From: Bacillus changyiensis
GTDB taxonomy: Bacteria; Bacillota; Bacilli; Bacillales; Bacillaceae
Direction of reading: 5' to 3'
Length of the DNA: 64,000 nt
Assembly: GCF_027706145.1 (NCBI RefSeq)
Contig: NZ_JAQFWW010000005.1
Span: forward strand, 124,001 to 188,000
This document shows positions 28,794-38,024 of this stretch, in pieces. Position numbers and translations under genes: made by a program. The notes under the pieces were generated by a model. That model was given only the letters and a program-made list of their open reading frames with translations, was not told the DNA's origin and made no database searches. Positions within the stretch are counted from its first letter, which is position 1. Every line of letters starts with the position of its first letter.

Positions 28794-29240
28794 ATGGAAT
28801 TTATCGTTTATTTAGCGGGAGAAATACATACCAACTGGCGCGAAGAAGTAAAAGAAAAAGCAAAATCTCTTAAACTACCCTTCAAATTTGTCGGCCCAAT
28901 GGAAGATCATGACCGCTCTGACAACATTGGTGAAGAAATATTAGGCAAACAGGCTGATTCAATCGCAAAAGATCACGTAGCCTCAGATATAAACAATTTC
29001 AGAACTTCCGTTTTCATGAACAAGGCAGATATTGTGATTGCACTTTTTGGTGAAAAATATAAACAATGGAACACAGCCATGGATGCTTCATCTGCCATTG
29101 CAAAAGGGAAACCACTCATTATCATTCGTCCGAAGTCTCTTCACCATCCACTAAAAGAACTGTCAAACAAAGCAAATATTACGGTTGAGACTGTAAATCA
29201 GGCCATGAAAGCACTCTCATATTTATTTGAAACTTCCTGA
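28794..29240 (+). CDS. ytoQ: YtoQ family protein
   Basis: 148 residues, soluble, collinear with the YtoQ family (VYLAGEIHTNWREEV at the start, FVGPMEDHDRSDNIGEE, DIVIALFGEKYKQWN). The fold resembles nucleoside 2-deoxyribosyltransferase-like proteins, but no activity is established. An AAAGGAGG site precedes the ATG. Monocistronic; its end abuts repeat copy 2. Confidence 0.9.
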   Translation: MEFIVYLAGEIHTNWREEVKEKAKSLKLPFKFVGPMEDHDRSDNIGEEILGKQADSIAKDHVASDINNFRTSVFMNKADIVIALFGEKYKQWNTAMDASSAIAKGKPLIIIRPKSLHHPLKELSNKANITVETVNQAMKALSYLFETS

Positions 29241-29354
29241 TAATCCTTTATCAACATGCATCAGGGGAAATTGCAGACTCCTGCGGGTTCTCACCTGCGG
29301 AAAGCGTGCAAATTCCCCGATTTTTATAAATGTACACTACTTTCGGGACAACCT
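29241..29354. repeat. Palindromic interspersed repeat, family 1, copy 2
   Basis: Shares with the copies at 10039 and 30894 the CCTTTATCAACATG stretch, the GGGGAAATTGC/GCAAATTCCCC stem and the ACACTACTTTCGGGACA-like end. Lies between convergent ytoQ and ytoP. The stem around 29273-29318 could also terminate transcription. Confidence 0.7.
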
Positions 29355-29362
29355 CTTACATA

Positions 29363-30433
29363 TTAATCGTTTATCATCGATTGAACCAAAGATCTGTCAC
29401 ATGCTTTAACTAATTTAATGAGCAATTCTTTTGCAGCTTGATAATCATCAACATGAATAATAGAAGCTGAAGTATGAATATATCTTGAACAGATACCGAT
29501 CACTGCTGAAGGGACACCTTCATTAGAAATATGCACTCTTCCAGCATCTGTCCCGCCACGAGAAACAAAATATTGATATGGAATATCATAGGTTTCAGCA
29601 GTATCAAGCACAAAATTTCTCATTTCTCTGTGAGTCACCATTGTCCTGTCAAAAATCCTTAGAAGCACCCCTTTTCCAAGCTGACCAAATTGCTGTTTAT
29701 CTCCGTTCGTATCGTTTGCCGGACTGGCATCAAGCGCAAAAAATAAATCAGGTTGAATCATGTTGGCTGCTGCCTGGGCTCCTCTTGTTCCAACTTCTTC
29801 CTGAACAGTCGCTCCCGAATACAGCGTGTTCGGAAGGTCTACTCCCTGCATTTCTTTCATTAATTCGATGCTCAAACCGCAACCATAGCGGTTATCCCAA
29901 GCTTTCGCCATCCATTTTTTTTCATTCGCTAGCGGTGTAAATGGACAGATTGGCACAATTTGTTGACCAGGTCTGACACCGATCTTCTCTGCATCTTCCC
30001 GATCATCTGCACCGATATCAATCACCATCGCTTTAATATCCATTGGACGTTTTCGCTCTTCATCACTTAGAATATGAGGTGGTTTACTTGCGATGACTCC
30101 CGGAATCGGCCCATTCTCTGTATGGATTTCGACACGTTGAGCCAAAAGCACCTGGCTCCACCAACCGCCAAGCGTTTGAAACCGAATCATACCATTATCC
30201 GTAATAGCAGTTACCATAAATCCTACTTCATCCATATGGCCAGCCGCCATGATTTTCGGACTATCCTTAGGGCCATGTTTTACGCCAAACACACCGCCAA
30301 GCCGATCTTGAATGATCTCATCAGAATATTTTTTAAGTTCTTTTTTCATGAAGGCACGTACAAGATGTTCATTTCCGGGTGCACCAGGAAGTTCGGTCAG
30401 CGTTTGAAATAGTATTTTCGTTTCGTGGTTCAT
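29363..30433 (-). CDS. ytoP: M42-family aminopeptidase YtoP
   Basis: 356 residues. Dinuclear metallo-aminopeptidase of family M42: [11 protein letters not shown] (metal His and Asp), the metal-bridging region [13 protein letters not shown], catalytic pair [23 protein letters not shown], and the late [10 protein letters not shown]…GICSRYIHT. Cytoplasmic, removing N-terminal residues from peptides, probably as a large oligomer. Conserved neighbour of ytzB and ytoQ. Confidence 0.94.
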   Translation of the reverse strand: MNHETKILFQTLTELPGAPGNEHLVRAFMKKELKKYSDEIIQDRLGGVFGVKHGPKDSPKIMAAGHMDEVGFMVTAITDNGMIRFQTLGGWWSQVLLAQRVEIHTENGPIPGVIASKPPHILSDEERKRPMDIKAMVIDIGADDREDAEKIGVRPGQQIVPICPFTPLANEKKWMAKAWDNRYGCGLSIELMKEMQGVDLPNTLYSGATVQEEVGTRGAQAAANMIQPDLFFALDASPANDTNGDKQQFGQLGKGVLLRIFDRTMVTHREMRNFVLDTAETYDIPYQYFVSRGGTDAGRVHISNEGVPSAVIGICSRYIHTSASIIHVDDYQAAKELLIKLVKACDRSLVQSMIND

Positions 30434-30573
30434 CTGTTTCCCTCATTTCTTATAGATCTAGTACACATTTTACATAAGTACACAATATCTTTCCAGAAAA
30501 GAAGCTATTCTTAACATGAAAGGACATGTTCTGTATAATGAAGAATAAGAAACTTTGGAGGTGCTAATCGATT

Positions 30574-30888
30574 ATGAAGTTGCGCCATTTTGTTCTTGGA
30601 GCTGGAGTCGGCATTGCGGCAGCTTTTATTGTTAAAGAATATGTCGCATCACCTTACATTTCTTCAGAAAAAGCGCTTCGCATCGTAAAATCTGCTTTTA
30701 AACAGAGAGGTCCGATTGATGGATCGTGGATTTATACTGTTCCTGAACCATATACAGTAAACGGTGAAACCATAACAGTTTATAAAACAGGGATCACTCG
30801 TTCAGTCTTTGGAGAGCTTGAACAGTATGAAGTAATGATTGATGCAAAAACAGGCATGATTGTAGCTGTTATTGACACCGCAACATAA
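30574..30888 (+). CDS. ytzB: YtzB, PepSY-domain protein
   Basis: 104 residues. An N-terminal hydrophobic segment (HFVLGAGVGIAAAFIV, about 5-20) acts as anchor or signal, followed by one PepSY-like domain (ISSEKALRIVKSAFKQ… YEVMIDAKTGMIVAVID). PepSY domains are thought to inhibit proteases or modulate them at the cell surface. A TTGGAGGTG site precedes the ATG. Convergent with ytnP across repeat copy 3. Confidence 0.9.
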   Translation: MKLRHFVLGAGVGIAAAFIVKEYVASPYISSEKALRIVKSAFKQRGPIDGSWIYTVPEPYTVNGETITVYKTGITRSVFGELEQYEVMIDAKTGMIVAVIDTAT

Positions 30889-30893
30889 TATGA

Positions 30894-31005
30894 GGGGGTG
30901 TCTAAAAAGTCCTTTATCAACATGGATCAGGGGAAACTGCGAGGCTCGCGGAAAGCGAGCAAATTCCCCAATTTTTATTCATCCACACTACTTTCAGGAC
31001 ACCCC
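30894..31005. repeat. Palindromic interspersed repeat, family 1, copy 3
   Basis: The cleanest copy, 112 bases. Its ends are inverted repeats (GGGGGTGTCTAAAAAGT and, reversed, GGGGTGTCCTGAAAGT). Inside are CCTTTATCAACATGGATC, GGGGAA…TTCCCC and GCTCGC-GGAAA-GCGAGC stems. Lies between convergent ytzB and ytnP. Confidence 0.75.
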
Positions 31006-31014
31006 ATTGTCAGA

Positions 31015-31863
31015 TTACAAACTCTTCTCTCTTCTCAATGACACTGTAATATCTCCGTTTTCATCCCATTTTAAAGCTCTAAAAACCGCATCATGATAAA
31101 AGATATACCACGCATCTTTTTCAGCTGCTTTTGCCTGCCATTTTTGTTTAGCAGCAATTGAGTTAAGCGGATAATCATCATAGGCAAGCACCCATAAAGG
31201 ATTCCGATGAGCATGTGTAGGCATGATATCTGCCAAATGAAGCGCTGTTTCACCCGAATCTTCCAGAACAACGACAGAATGTCCGTCACTGTGTCCACCT
31301 GTATGATACATTGAGATCCCTTGGACAATCTCACGTTTATTTGTAAACGTTTCCACTTGGTGTTGTACCGCTTCCCAGTTTTCTTTCCAGTATGTATTTT
31401 TGGAGCGAATATTGGGATGTTTCATTTCTTCCCATTCAATAGAAGACGTATAAATCACAGCATTTTTGAAAACAGAAACAAGTTCATTTCCTTCATAACG
31501 TGTTAATCCACTCGCATGATCAAAATGAAGGTGGGTCATCAACACAGCATTAATATCATCTGTTGAAAGTCCAAGTGTTTTCAATGATTGATCAAGTGAC
31601 GTTTCTTCTGTAACACCATAGTTTCTTTTTTGTTTATCCGTCATTTTGCCGAATCCGATGCCTGAATCGATTAACAAATTTACTCCGCTCTTTTGAACAA
31701 GGATTGGATCTGTCCTCAATTCAATCTGATTCTTATCATTAACAGCATATTTTTTTGACCAAAGTGGTTTTGGTACAACACCAAACATAGCGCCTCCGTC
31801 CATATGTGTAACACCGCCGTTTAACCATGTTAATTTGATACTCCCAATATTTAACGTTTCCAT
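31015..31863 (-). CDS. ytnP: YtnP, metallo-beta-lactamase-fold lactonase
   Basis: 282 residues, metallo-beta-lactamase fold with HLHFDHASG (zinc motif HxHxDH, about 110-118), HTGGHSDGH, and an [10 protein letters not shown] segment. B. subtilis YtnP is a lactonase-homologous protein that degrades acyl homoserine lactones and Streptomyces signalling. It may quench signals of competitors. No signal peptide, so it acts in the cytoplasm or after lysis. Gene order matches B. subtilis. Confidence 0.93.
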   Translation of the reverse strand: METLNIGSIKLTWLNGGVTHMDGGAMFGVVPKPLWSKKYAVNDKNQIELRTDPILVQKSGVNLLIDSGIGFGKMTDKQKRNYGVTEETSLDQSLKTLGLSTDDINAVLMTHLHFDHASGLTRYEGNELVSVFKNAVIYTSSIEWEEMKHPNIRSKNTYWKENWEAVQHQVETFTNKREIVQGISMYHTGGHSDGHSVVVLEDSGETALHLADIMPTHAHRNPLWVLAYDDYPLNSIAAKQKWQAKAAEKDAWYIFYHDAVFRALKWDENGDITVSLRREKSL

Positions 31864-31914
31864 CTAAGATCCCTCCCACTCTATCGTAGCAAAAAGATCA
31901 TTTAAGCAAAACAA

Positions 31915-31941
31915 AAAACAGACCTGGGAATGATCTGTTTT
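31915..31941 (-). terminator. trmB terminator
   Basis: AAAAACAGA and TCTGTTTTTT flank an 11-base loop immediately past the trmB stop. Confidence 0.6.
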
Positions 31942-31942
31942 T

Positions 31943-32584
31943 TCATATTCTCCACTCAGCTTCAACTCTGTAAATAGGCTGACCTTTAGCAGAAAATTTT
32001 TCTTCATATTCAGTCATTACATTATCTTCAAAATCGCTTTGATGCAAGTCAAGGCTAATAAATGTCAAAACAAGACCGTATTCAGAAAAACTTTTTAAGG
32101 AGTATTCGAATAAACCACGGTTATCTGTTTTAAAGTGAATGGCCCCTTTTCCACCTAACACCTGTTCATATTTTTTCAAAAACACATGGTTTGTTAAACG
32201 GCGTTTTTGATGACGATTTTTTGGCCACGGGTCAGAAAAATTCAAATAGACTCTCTTAATTTCCCCATCTGCAAATACATCAGGGAGCATCTCTGCATTG
32301 ATATTTAACAATTTTACATTTGGTGCTTCTGTTTGCTTTAGTTTATCAACCGCAGTGACGATAACGCTTTTAAATAACTCAATGCCGATATAGTTCACAT
32401 CTGGATTTTTCTCGGCCATCCCTGAAATAAACTGACCTTTTCCAGTCCCAACTTCAATATGGATCGGATTGTCATTTCCAAAAATGGAATGCCATTCCCC
32501 TTTATATTCAGACGGATCACTGATGACAATATGTGAGTTCTCTGCCAAGTAATCATCCGCCCAAGGCTTGTGACGCATTCTCAT
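31943..32584 (-). CDS. trmB: tRNA (guanine-N7-)-methyltransferase
   Basis: 213 residues. SAM-binding [15 protein letters not shown] (about 43-57), [10 protein letters not shown] and the TrmB-specific [17 protein letters not shown]. It methylates G46 in the variable loop of tRNAs. B. subtilis YtmQ is the ortholog. The start codon overlaps the stop of a 60-codon frame upstream (ATGA). Confidence 0.96.
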   Translation of the reverse strand: MRMRHKPWADDYLAENSHIVISDPSEYKGEWHSIFGNDNPIHIEVGTGKGQFISGMAEKNPDVNYIGIELFKSVIVTAVDKLKQTEAPNVKLLNINAEMLPDVFADGEIKRVYLNFSDPWPKNRHQKRRLTNHVFLKKYEQVLGGKGAIHFKTDNRGLFEYSLKSFSEYGLVLTFISLDLHQSDFEDNVMTEYEEKFSAKGQPIYRVEAEWRI

Positions 32585-32763
32585 GTACTTACACCTCTAT
32601 CTGTAATATCAACTAACAACATATCAAGAAATTGATGATCCCGCAAGGTTTCTCCCAAGTCAAAAAAGAACCTGAGCTCTCTAAGGTCCTCAGATCCTTC
32701 GTGTATAAAAAACATCTTTCCTGAACAATATATCCATATATTGCGAATGAAGGGAAGTGCCAT
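32581..32763 (-). other. Leader region of trmB with 60-codon frame and attenuator-like hairpin
   Basis: The span between trmB and divergent ytzH. It holds a frame (MALPFIRNIWIYCSG… DITDRGVST) ending in ATGA with the trmB start. The frame has no clear ribosome binding site at its first ATG; an internal ATG (codon 17) follows AGGAAAG closely. Within it the minus strand has GATCTGAG…CTCAGGTT plus a six-T run, an attenuator-like hairpin. It may be a small coupled protein or just structured leader. Confidence 0.35.
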
Positions 32764-32767
32764 TTTT

Positions 32768-33046
32768 ATGGGATTAAATCACGAAAATCAAATGCACCTA
32801 TTAAAAGACATTCTTTCTGACCATCAAGCAGACTGCTCCGGTACTGTTGCTGAATGTGAACAGGTTGAACGAATCATTAAATCGTTATACACAAATATTG
32901 ACCTTGATGCTAACTTAAAAGGTGTGCTCGAAGACATATACCTCTACAGCCAAAGAGGAAAATCATCACCTTCTATTCAAAATCACATTCTTGAGCACCA
33001 AGATCGACTCACACAGTGGGTAGAAGAAATTGATTCATTTTCTTAA
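32768..33046 (+). CDS. ytzH: YtzH-like protein
   Basis: 92 residues from ATG 32768 (MGLNHENQMHLL…), preceded by GAAGGGAAG; the nine codons upstream are probably not translated. Soluble, helical, with CSGTVAECEQVERI and the end HQDRLTQWVEEID, as in the YtzH family of Bacillus. Function unknown. Convergent with ytmP, three bases between stops. Confidence 0.88.
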   Translation: MGLNHENQMHLLKDILSDHQADCSGTVAECEQVERIIKSLYTNIDLDANLKGVLEDIYLYSQRGKSSPSIQNHILEHQDRLTQWVEEIDSFS

Positions 33047-33049
33047 AGG

Positions 33050-33886
33050 TCAGATAAGACGCTCTATCAGTATGTTAAGCTGTTCAAGGTCTTGATGGAA
33101 GCTCTCATGATTTCCTCTTTTTAGTTGCCAAAGCGGTGATATTGCAGCCTCTGCCAATACGTACCAAGCCATCCTGAGCTTTAAATTGTCAGTTATTGAA
33201 ATACCATAACGTTTCAGCCATTTTTCCCAATCTTGCTCCCCAACATAATGGTAAAGAAGATGCCCTAAATCAATGGCAGGATCTGCAATCATAGCACCGT
33301 CCCAATCAATTAAATAAAGCTGATCTTCATCTGTCAAAAGCCAATTATTATGATTCACATCACAGTGGCAGACAACTTTTGCTGCGCACTTTACATCATT
33401 CAGATGATGTTCAAGATAAAAAAGGACTTGTTCAAGCTGTGGAATCGAATACTGTCGGGCTTGGATAAATTGTTTTAATTGTGTGATTACAGAACTTGGC
33501 TGAAAAGGCTGAATACCGAGTCTCTTCAGCATATCTAACAGCTCTTTTGAAGTATGGATTTTCCGAAGCATCTCAGCCACTGCTTGACTGTTCATATCTT
33601 TCGGTTTCAGCTCCCTGCCTTTAAGCCAGTGTTGCGCTGTAATCACATCTCCATTTTCCAATCGTTTCGTCCAAACGAGCTTAGGAACAATTCCTTCCGC
33701 AGACAAGACAGCTAAAAAAGGAGAGCTATTCCGTTTTAAAAAAAGTTGCTGTCCATTATGTTTTGCATAATATGCATCTCCTGTAGCTCCTCCCGCGGGG
33801 GAAATTTCCCATTCGCTACCTAATAATTGTCCCAACCAGTTCATATCGATTTTCAACCCATCATTTCTCAAAGATTTTAAAGGCAT
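33050..33886 (-). CDS. ytmP: YtmP, aminoglycoside phosphotransferase-like kinase
   Basis: 278 residues, APH/choline kinase-like fold: HCDVNHNNWLL (catalytic loop, with Asp and Asn) and YLIDWDGAMIADPAIDLG (metal-binding Asp). Likely a small-molecule kinase; substrate unknown. The ATG at 33886 has its own AGAAGG; a shorter form starting MNWLGQLLG at 33844 would match the B. subtilis start. In B. subtilis the pullulanase gene amyX lies next to it; here it is missing. Confidence 0.9.
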   Translation of the reverse strand: MPLKSLRNDGLKIDMNWLGQLLGSEWEISPAGGATGDAYYAKHNGQQLFLKRNSSPFLAVLSAEGIVPKLVWTKRLENGDVITAQHWLKGRELKPKDMNSQAVAEMLRKIHTSKELLDMLKRLGIQPFQPSSVITQLKQFIQARQYSIPQLEQVLFYLEHHLNDVKCAAKVVCHCDVNHNNWLLTDEDQLYLIDWDGAMIADPAIDLGHLLYHYVGEQDWEKWLKRYGISITDNLKLRMAWYVLAEAAISPLWQLKRGNHESFHQDLEQLNILIERLI

Positions 33887-33935
33887 TCAATGCCTTCTAA
33901 CAGAAAAAAACGTCTCATATTAATCTATATTCAAA

Positions 33936-33985
33936 TAAAAAGACGGCTATTGAGAGTAATCTGTGCTAAACAATAGCCGTCTTTT
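33936..33985 (-). terminator. ytlR terminator
   Basis: Long perfect stem AAAAGACGGCTATTG / CAATAGCCGTCTTTT, symmetrical in T-runs, so it may stop transcription both ways. Confidence 0.75.
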
Positions 33986-34023
33986 AAATTTTATCGCTAT
34001 CTGGCAAACTTCGTCAAGCAAAA

Positions 34024-34944
34024 TTAAACTTTTAAACGAAGAGAATCGGTACTTGTTTTAACAAAAACAGGGGTTGAACCAATGATTTCCCCATCTGCTT
34101 GGAATAGAATTCTTTCATTTGTATGGAAGTAGATTTCTTTCGTTTTAAATGCGTTAACACCTCTTTTGCCTATATGCTTACCAAAAGCCATGGCAAGCAA
34201 AAGGCCAGCTTTTTTGAGTGTTGGAAGATCTTCAATGATCATCACATCCAAAATAGTCTCACGTGGATTTGCATTTGGTGCAATCTTCATCCCTCCACCA
34301 TAGTATGGATGATTTGAAACAGCTGTAAACCAGACTTTTTTATATGTTCTAGTTTCTCCTTCAGTTTCAATCGAAAGGACAAACGGTTTAAAGGTAAAAG
34401 CAGAGACAAAAAAGATGATTGGATGAAGCAACGGCTTCAACTTTAAAAACCCCATCCATTTCGGTAATTCTGAAAATTTTTTTTCAGCATAGACGTCAAA
34501 ACCGATACTAAGATGATTAGCAAAATAAAGATCGTTTGAACTATCTTTTGTTTGAAAACTGCCCAGTGCATAAGTGCGTGTAAGCGATTCCCCTGTGCGC
34601 TTTAAATTTTTAATCATCTGTGATTTTTTAACTGAATAACCTCGCTTAAAATCATTTCCTGAGCCGACTGGAATGACGCTTAGTTGAATATCTTGGAGAC
34701 TGATTAAACCATTCAAAACTTCATGGATCGTTCCGTCCCCACCAACAACTAACAAACGTTTCAGCCTATCATCCTGTATCGTTGATATTTGTCGTGCCAA
34801 AACCTCAGCATGCCCAGGATACTGTGTCATAAACGAGCGATACGATACATTTGCTTTCCGAAGTTCCTTTTGCAATGTTTTCCAAACGCTAAGAGATGAC
34901 GAGTTTCCTGCTTTCGGATTAATGATGATATACCATTCACTCAT
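34024..34944 (-). CDS. ytlR: YtlR, diacylglycerol/lipid kinase family protein
   Basis: 306 residues, DAGK catalytic domain: IINPKAGNSSS at the N-terminus, VVGGDGTIHEVLNGL (about 67-81) and IPVGSGNDFKRGY. ATP-dependent lipid or sphingosine kinase fold; the main essential DgkB lies elsewhere in Bacillus, so the substrate here is uncertain. Peripheral membrane or cytoplasmic. The ytlR-ytlQ-ytlP order is as in B. subtilis. Confidence 0.92.
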   Translation of the reverse strand: MSEWYIIINPKAGNSSSLSVWKTLQKELRKANVSYRSFMTQYPGHAEVLARQISTIQDDRLKRLLVVGGDGTIHEVLNGLISLQDIQLSVIPVGSGNDFKRGYSVKKSQMIKNLKRTGESLTRTYALGSFQTKDSSNDLYFANHLSIGFDVYAEKKFSELPKWMGFLKLKPLLHPIIFFVSAFTFKPFVLSIETEGETRTYKKVWFTAVSNHPYYGGGMKIAPNANPRETILDVMIIEDLPTLKKAGLLLAMAFGKHIGKRGVNAFKTKEIYFHTNERILFQADGEIIGSTPVFVKTSTDSLRLKV

Positions 34945-34987
34945 AATTTATTTCTCCATTTGTCATTCTAAAAAAATGCATGAATAG

Positions 34988-35926
34988 CTAATTGAGCCAT
35001 TCCTTTCTTCGCTTTGAATCTGAGACTCCATAAGATAACAAAAGCTTAGCTGTTTTTAGCTGTTGATTTTTAATGGGAGCAATATTTTTTTTATGTTTTG
35101 CTAGCCAATCACTCCACTGTCTTCTATCAAAAACTTCTATTCCATATGGTGGGTCAGGAAAATCAATAAAAGATGTTCTGCTGATGATCACTTTGTGGAT
35201 AGGGAGGTCAATTTTTGCTTTTTTTAATAAACCCGTCACAATTGATCCTGTTCTTAAAAGTTCAGTAGAAGGATTCAAAACAGACTTCTCAACACCTCTT
35301 ACTGTTTTCTCTTTCCAAAAACGGTTTTTGGACCCATGAAAAACACTTTCCCTTTCACCTTCAAGAAATACGACACAAAAGATTTCAAGCGGAGTTAAAA
35401 TGATGATGCTTAGTTCAGCTGTTGCTTGATTAACTTGTAAAACCGGACGATACATCAGAAAATAAGAATCAGGAAGCTGCTGAGCTAAAATTTGCAGGAT
35501 CTTGTCATTCTTTATTTCCCGGGAAAGCTTGGAAATGTCTGAAATCGTCGAGCTTGCCCATTTTAACTGGAACTCATAAATGTATTCCTTAAAAAAAGAT
35601 AGTAAATCTTTTCTATCCACAGGAATCCTCGCAAGAAACGATTCGTTTAGATCCTGATCTAAACTGTTAAACAACTGACCACTCACTTCATTGCTAGTCT
35701 TAATATCGGATGTATCTTTTTTTCTCTTTAATGAAAATTTTTTTTGACGACCTTTTTCTTCTTCTAAAGATTGAGATTCAAGAAATTGAGCCGCTTCCTT
35801 CTGTTTCGCAATGTCGACCATTGACTGCCAACGCTGTTTTTTTAAGCGAATATATTGATTCATATAGTGATAAGGATCTTGCTCATATCTTGAGATACAG
35901 TCCTGTATTTTAATAATCTGTGCCAT
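34988..35926 (-). CDS. ytlQ: YtlQ, conserved Bacillus protein of unknown function
   Basis: 312 residues, soluble, charged; a basic linker (ESQSLEEEKGRQKKFSLKRK) near residues 50-70. No catalytic motif that I recognise; the central part (VNQATAELSIIILTPLEIFCVVFLEG) reads like nuclease-related NERD-type proteins, but this is weak. It overlaps the upstream ytlP by 17 bases, indicating cotranscription. Confidence 0.8.
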   Translation of the reverse strand: MAQIIKIQDCISRYEQDPYHYMNQYIRLKKQRWQSMVDIAKQKEAAQFLESQSLEEEKGRQKKFSLKRKKDTSDIKTSNEVSGQLFNSLDQDLNESFLARIPVDRKDLLSFFKEYIYEFQLKWASSTISDISKLSREIKNDKILQILAQQLPDSYFLMYRPVLQVNQATAELSIIILTPLEIFCVVFLEGERESVFHGSKNRFWKEKTVRGVEKSVLNPSTELLRTGSIVTGLLKKAKIDLPIHKVIISRTSFIDFPDPPYGIEVFDRRQWSDWLAKHKKNIAPIKNQQLKTAKLLLSYGVSDSKRRKEWLN

Positions 35927-36515
35927 TGTTTTTCATCTCCGAATCCTGCTCGTCTGTTGCCGCCTGTTTCCCAAAAACTACAATAGTTTTATGTTCATAT
36001 TTGGGAATTTGGTCTAAATGGGTTGCAAAAATGACGAACTGATTTGCTGTGAATGATATTTCGTTTTTCAATGTTTTGGTATGTTCATGAAAAGGAACAG
36101 TTGATTTCCATTTTCTGGCGATTGTAATATGCGGGTGAAATGGTCGATTCTCGATTGTAAAACCCACTTCAGTAGCGGCCCTTTTCACCTTTTCTCTTAC
36201 ATGTAAAAGAATTTTAGAGTATTCTGGTTCAACATAAAATATCCTCGGTTGTGACGATTTGCCGAATGTTCCGGTTTTTTTCAGTGTGAGCCGAAAAGAA
36301 GAAATTTGCTCTGCAATTAGCTGAAGTTTGTTCTCAAGTGCTAAAAGCTGATCTCGATCAGCAGCTCCTAGAAACACGAGGGTCAAGTGATAATCTAAAG
36401 GATGTACCCATTTATGAAAAGAAAAATCCGGATCATTTTTCATCATTTGATAAAGATGCTCTGAAAGCTCAGCCGGAAATGGAATTCCAATAAAATAATG
36501 CGGTTGTACAGACAT
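35910..36515 (-). CDS. thpR: RNA 2',3'-cyclic phosphodiesterase (YtlP, ThpR/LigT family)
   Basis: 201 residues from ATG 36515 (MSVQPHYFIGIPF), preceded by AAGGAAG; the frame is open 14 codons further. The two HxTx motifs of the 2H phosphoesterase superfamily are present: DYHLTLVF and HPHITIAR. It hydrolyses 2',3'-cyclic phosphate ends of RNA or nucleotides. First gene of the ytlP-ytlQ pair. Confidence 0.92.
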   Translation of the reverse strand: MSVQPHYFIGIPFPAELSEHLYQMMKNDPDFSFHKWVHPLDYHLTLVFLGAADRDQLLALENKLQLIAEQISSFRLTLKKTGTFGKSSQPRIFYVEPEYSKILLHVREKVKRAATEVGFTIENRPFHPHITIARKWKSTVPFHEHTKTLKNEISFTANQFVIFATHLDQIPKYEHKTIVVFGKQAATDEQDSEMKNNGTDY

Positions 36516-36692
36516 ATGTATAACTTCCTTCCATTCATCTTCTCTACATTTTAACAAATATTAATGGTACTTATAACCTCCCTTTTTTGCTTTTGTAAGG
36601 TTCATGGTAATGTTAGGTAAATTAATTTGTAAAATTGAACCATTACTACCAGAGAGTATTGAGACAATATGAAATGAGACAAAACAACATAA

Positions 36693-36724
36693 AAAGCTTG
36701 TAGAAAGCATTGTCTACAAGCTTA
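36693..36724 (-). terminator. Terminator after the MFS gene
   Basis: Perfect 11-base stem AAGCTTGTAGA / TCTACAAGCTT; T's follow on the minus strand. Confidence 0.7.
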
Positions 36725-36734
36725 TATTTCTTGC

Positions 36735-37910
36735 TTATGATGAAATTGAAGATTCCATAGCAGACGCTTTTCTCGCAAAGATATTCATTCCCAAAATGAT
36801 CAGAAAAGAAAGCGTAGATAAAATACCAAAGAAAAGGTAGACATAGAGCGCTGAATACCGTTCAAAAATTAAGCCCCCCATATATGTACTAAACCAATTC
36901 CCCAAACCGTTTCCAACTGCTGAATATAAACTGATCGCTGTCGCACCTAAATGTGCTGGTGCCAACTTTCTGACATATTGAAGAGCGGCAGGGATGAACA
37001 GTCCGACTGAAAAGCCTTGAACAACACATGTTGCATAAACAAATGGAAGTGATGGCGTAAAAAAATAAAAAATCCAGCGCAATGAAGAAATAAAAACAGC
37101 AAATAACAACACTCTCTCAATTCCAAACCGCTGAATTAAACTGTTCGCTGCTTTCATAAATGGAGCTTCACTACCGGCTGCAAACAAAAACGCGATTCCT
37201 ACCCCGGCAAGCGTACCGCCAATTTCATTAATATAAATACCGAAATAAATATTGTGAGCTAAAGTCGGGCCCATCATAAAAAAAGCTGCTACTAAAAAAA
37301 GAAAGTATTTTTTAATTTTAAGAAGCTCTTTAATCCCTGACTTTAAGTTAACCTTCATTGTTTTATTTTCTTTCGGAAGTCTTGAAGCAAATCCCGCTGC
37401 CAAGATTAAAAAAAGCATAAACGTATAAAAAATCACGGAAAGGTGAAATGTTTCTGCAAGCCTGCCTATAATAAAAACAGCTGTTGCAAACCCAAGAGCG
37501 CCCCAAAGCCTGATCGAGCCATAAGGGATCTTTGATTTCTCAGCAAAGTCAATCGCAATACTATCAGAAAGCGGAACAACTGCACTTTGAAACATCGAAA
37601 GTAAGACCATCATCACCATCAGAATCACAAACGAATGTGCAAACGAGAATAAAAATGCAAATATAGCGGTAAACAGTAAAGCAACCGTTAATAATACTGT
37701 TGGTTTTCGCGTCAAGTCACTTGCCATTCCCCAAATAGGTTGAATGAATATCATAACAACCGGACTGATCGACATAATTAATCCAATCTGTCCTCCAGTT
37801 AAGTGGACAGTGTCCTTTAAGTAGACAGACAAGAGCGGAAAAAACGCGCCATAGCCAAAAAAGAATAAAAAATAGAATGAATAAAACCGCTTACTCATAT
37901 GTAAGTTCAA
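36735..37910 (-). CDS. MFS transporter, LacY-like/nucleoside-sugar type
   Basis: 391 residues from a TTG at 37910, five bases past AGAGGGG; an ATG four codons later lacks its own site. Twelve hydrophobic segments; the motif-A position reads GMASDLTRKPTVLL. The overall pattern (GYGAFFPLLSVYLKD at the start, an open C-terminal loop) is that of the MFS_1-like group, which includes sugar and nucleoside permeases. Substrate unknown. It lies between ytlP and pepV where B. subtilis has ytkP/ytkL-type genes, so it may be lineage-specific. Confidence 0.8.
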   Translation of the reverse strand: MNLHMSKRFYSFYFLFFFGYGAFFPLLSVYLKDTVHLTGGQIGLIMSISPVVMIFIQPIWGMASDLTRKPTVLLTVALLFTAIFAFLFSFAHSFVILMVMMVLLSMFQSAVVPLSDSIAIDFAEKSKIPYGSIRLWGALGFATAVFIIGRLAETFHLSVIFYTFMLFLILAAGFASRLPKENKTMKVNLKSGIKELLKIKKYFLFLVAAFFMMGPTLAHNIYFGIYINEIGGTLAGVGIAFLFAAGSEAPFMKAANSLIQRFGIERVLLFAVFISSLRWIFYFFTPSLPFVYATCVVQGFSVGLFIPAALQYVRKLAPAHLGATAISLYSAVGNGLGNWFSTYMGGLIFERYSALYVYLFFGILSTLSFLIILGMNIFARKASAMESSISS

Positions 37911-37991
37911 AATAGCCCCTCTCCCCTCAACGGTTCCTACCCCTATAACTATATGATTTAAATTGGAGCCCGGCAATAGTTCTCACTAAAT

Positions 37992-38016
37992 CAAGCCGGC
38001 TTTTTCAGCCGGCTTG
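37992..38016 (-). terminator. pepV terminator
   Basis: Perfect stem CAAGCCGGCT / AGCCGGCTTG around TTTTC, directly past the pepV stop. Confidence 0.65.
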
Positions 38017-38024
38017 CCATATGA

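Noticed and set aside
29241..31005. Family-1 repeats as CRISPR or an insertion sequence
   Set aside because: Only single dispersed copies, no spacers and no transposase gene.
30894..31005. Repeat copy 3 as a small RNA gene
   Set aside because: No promoter seen, and the nested stems are shared with the other copies, so a repeat is the simpler reading.
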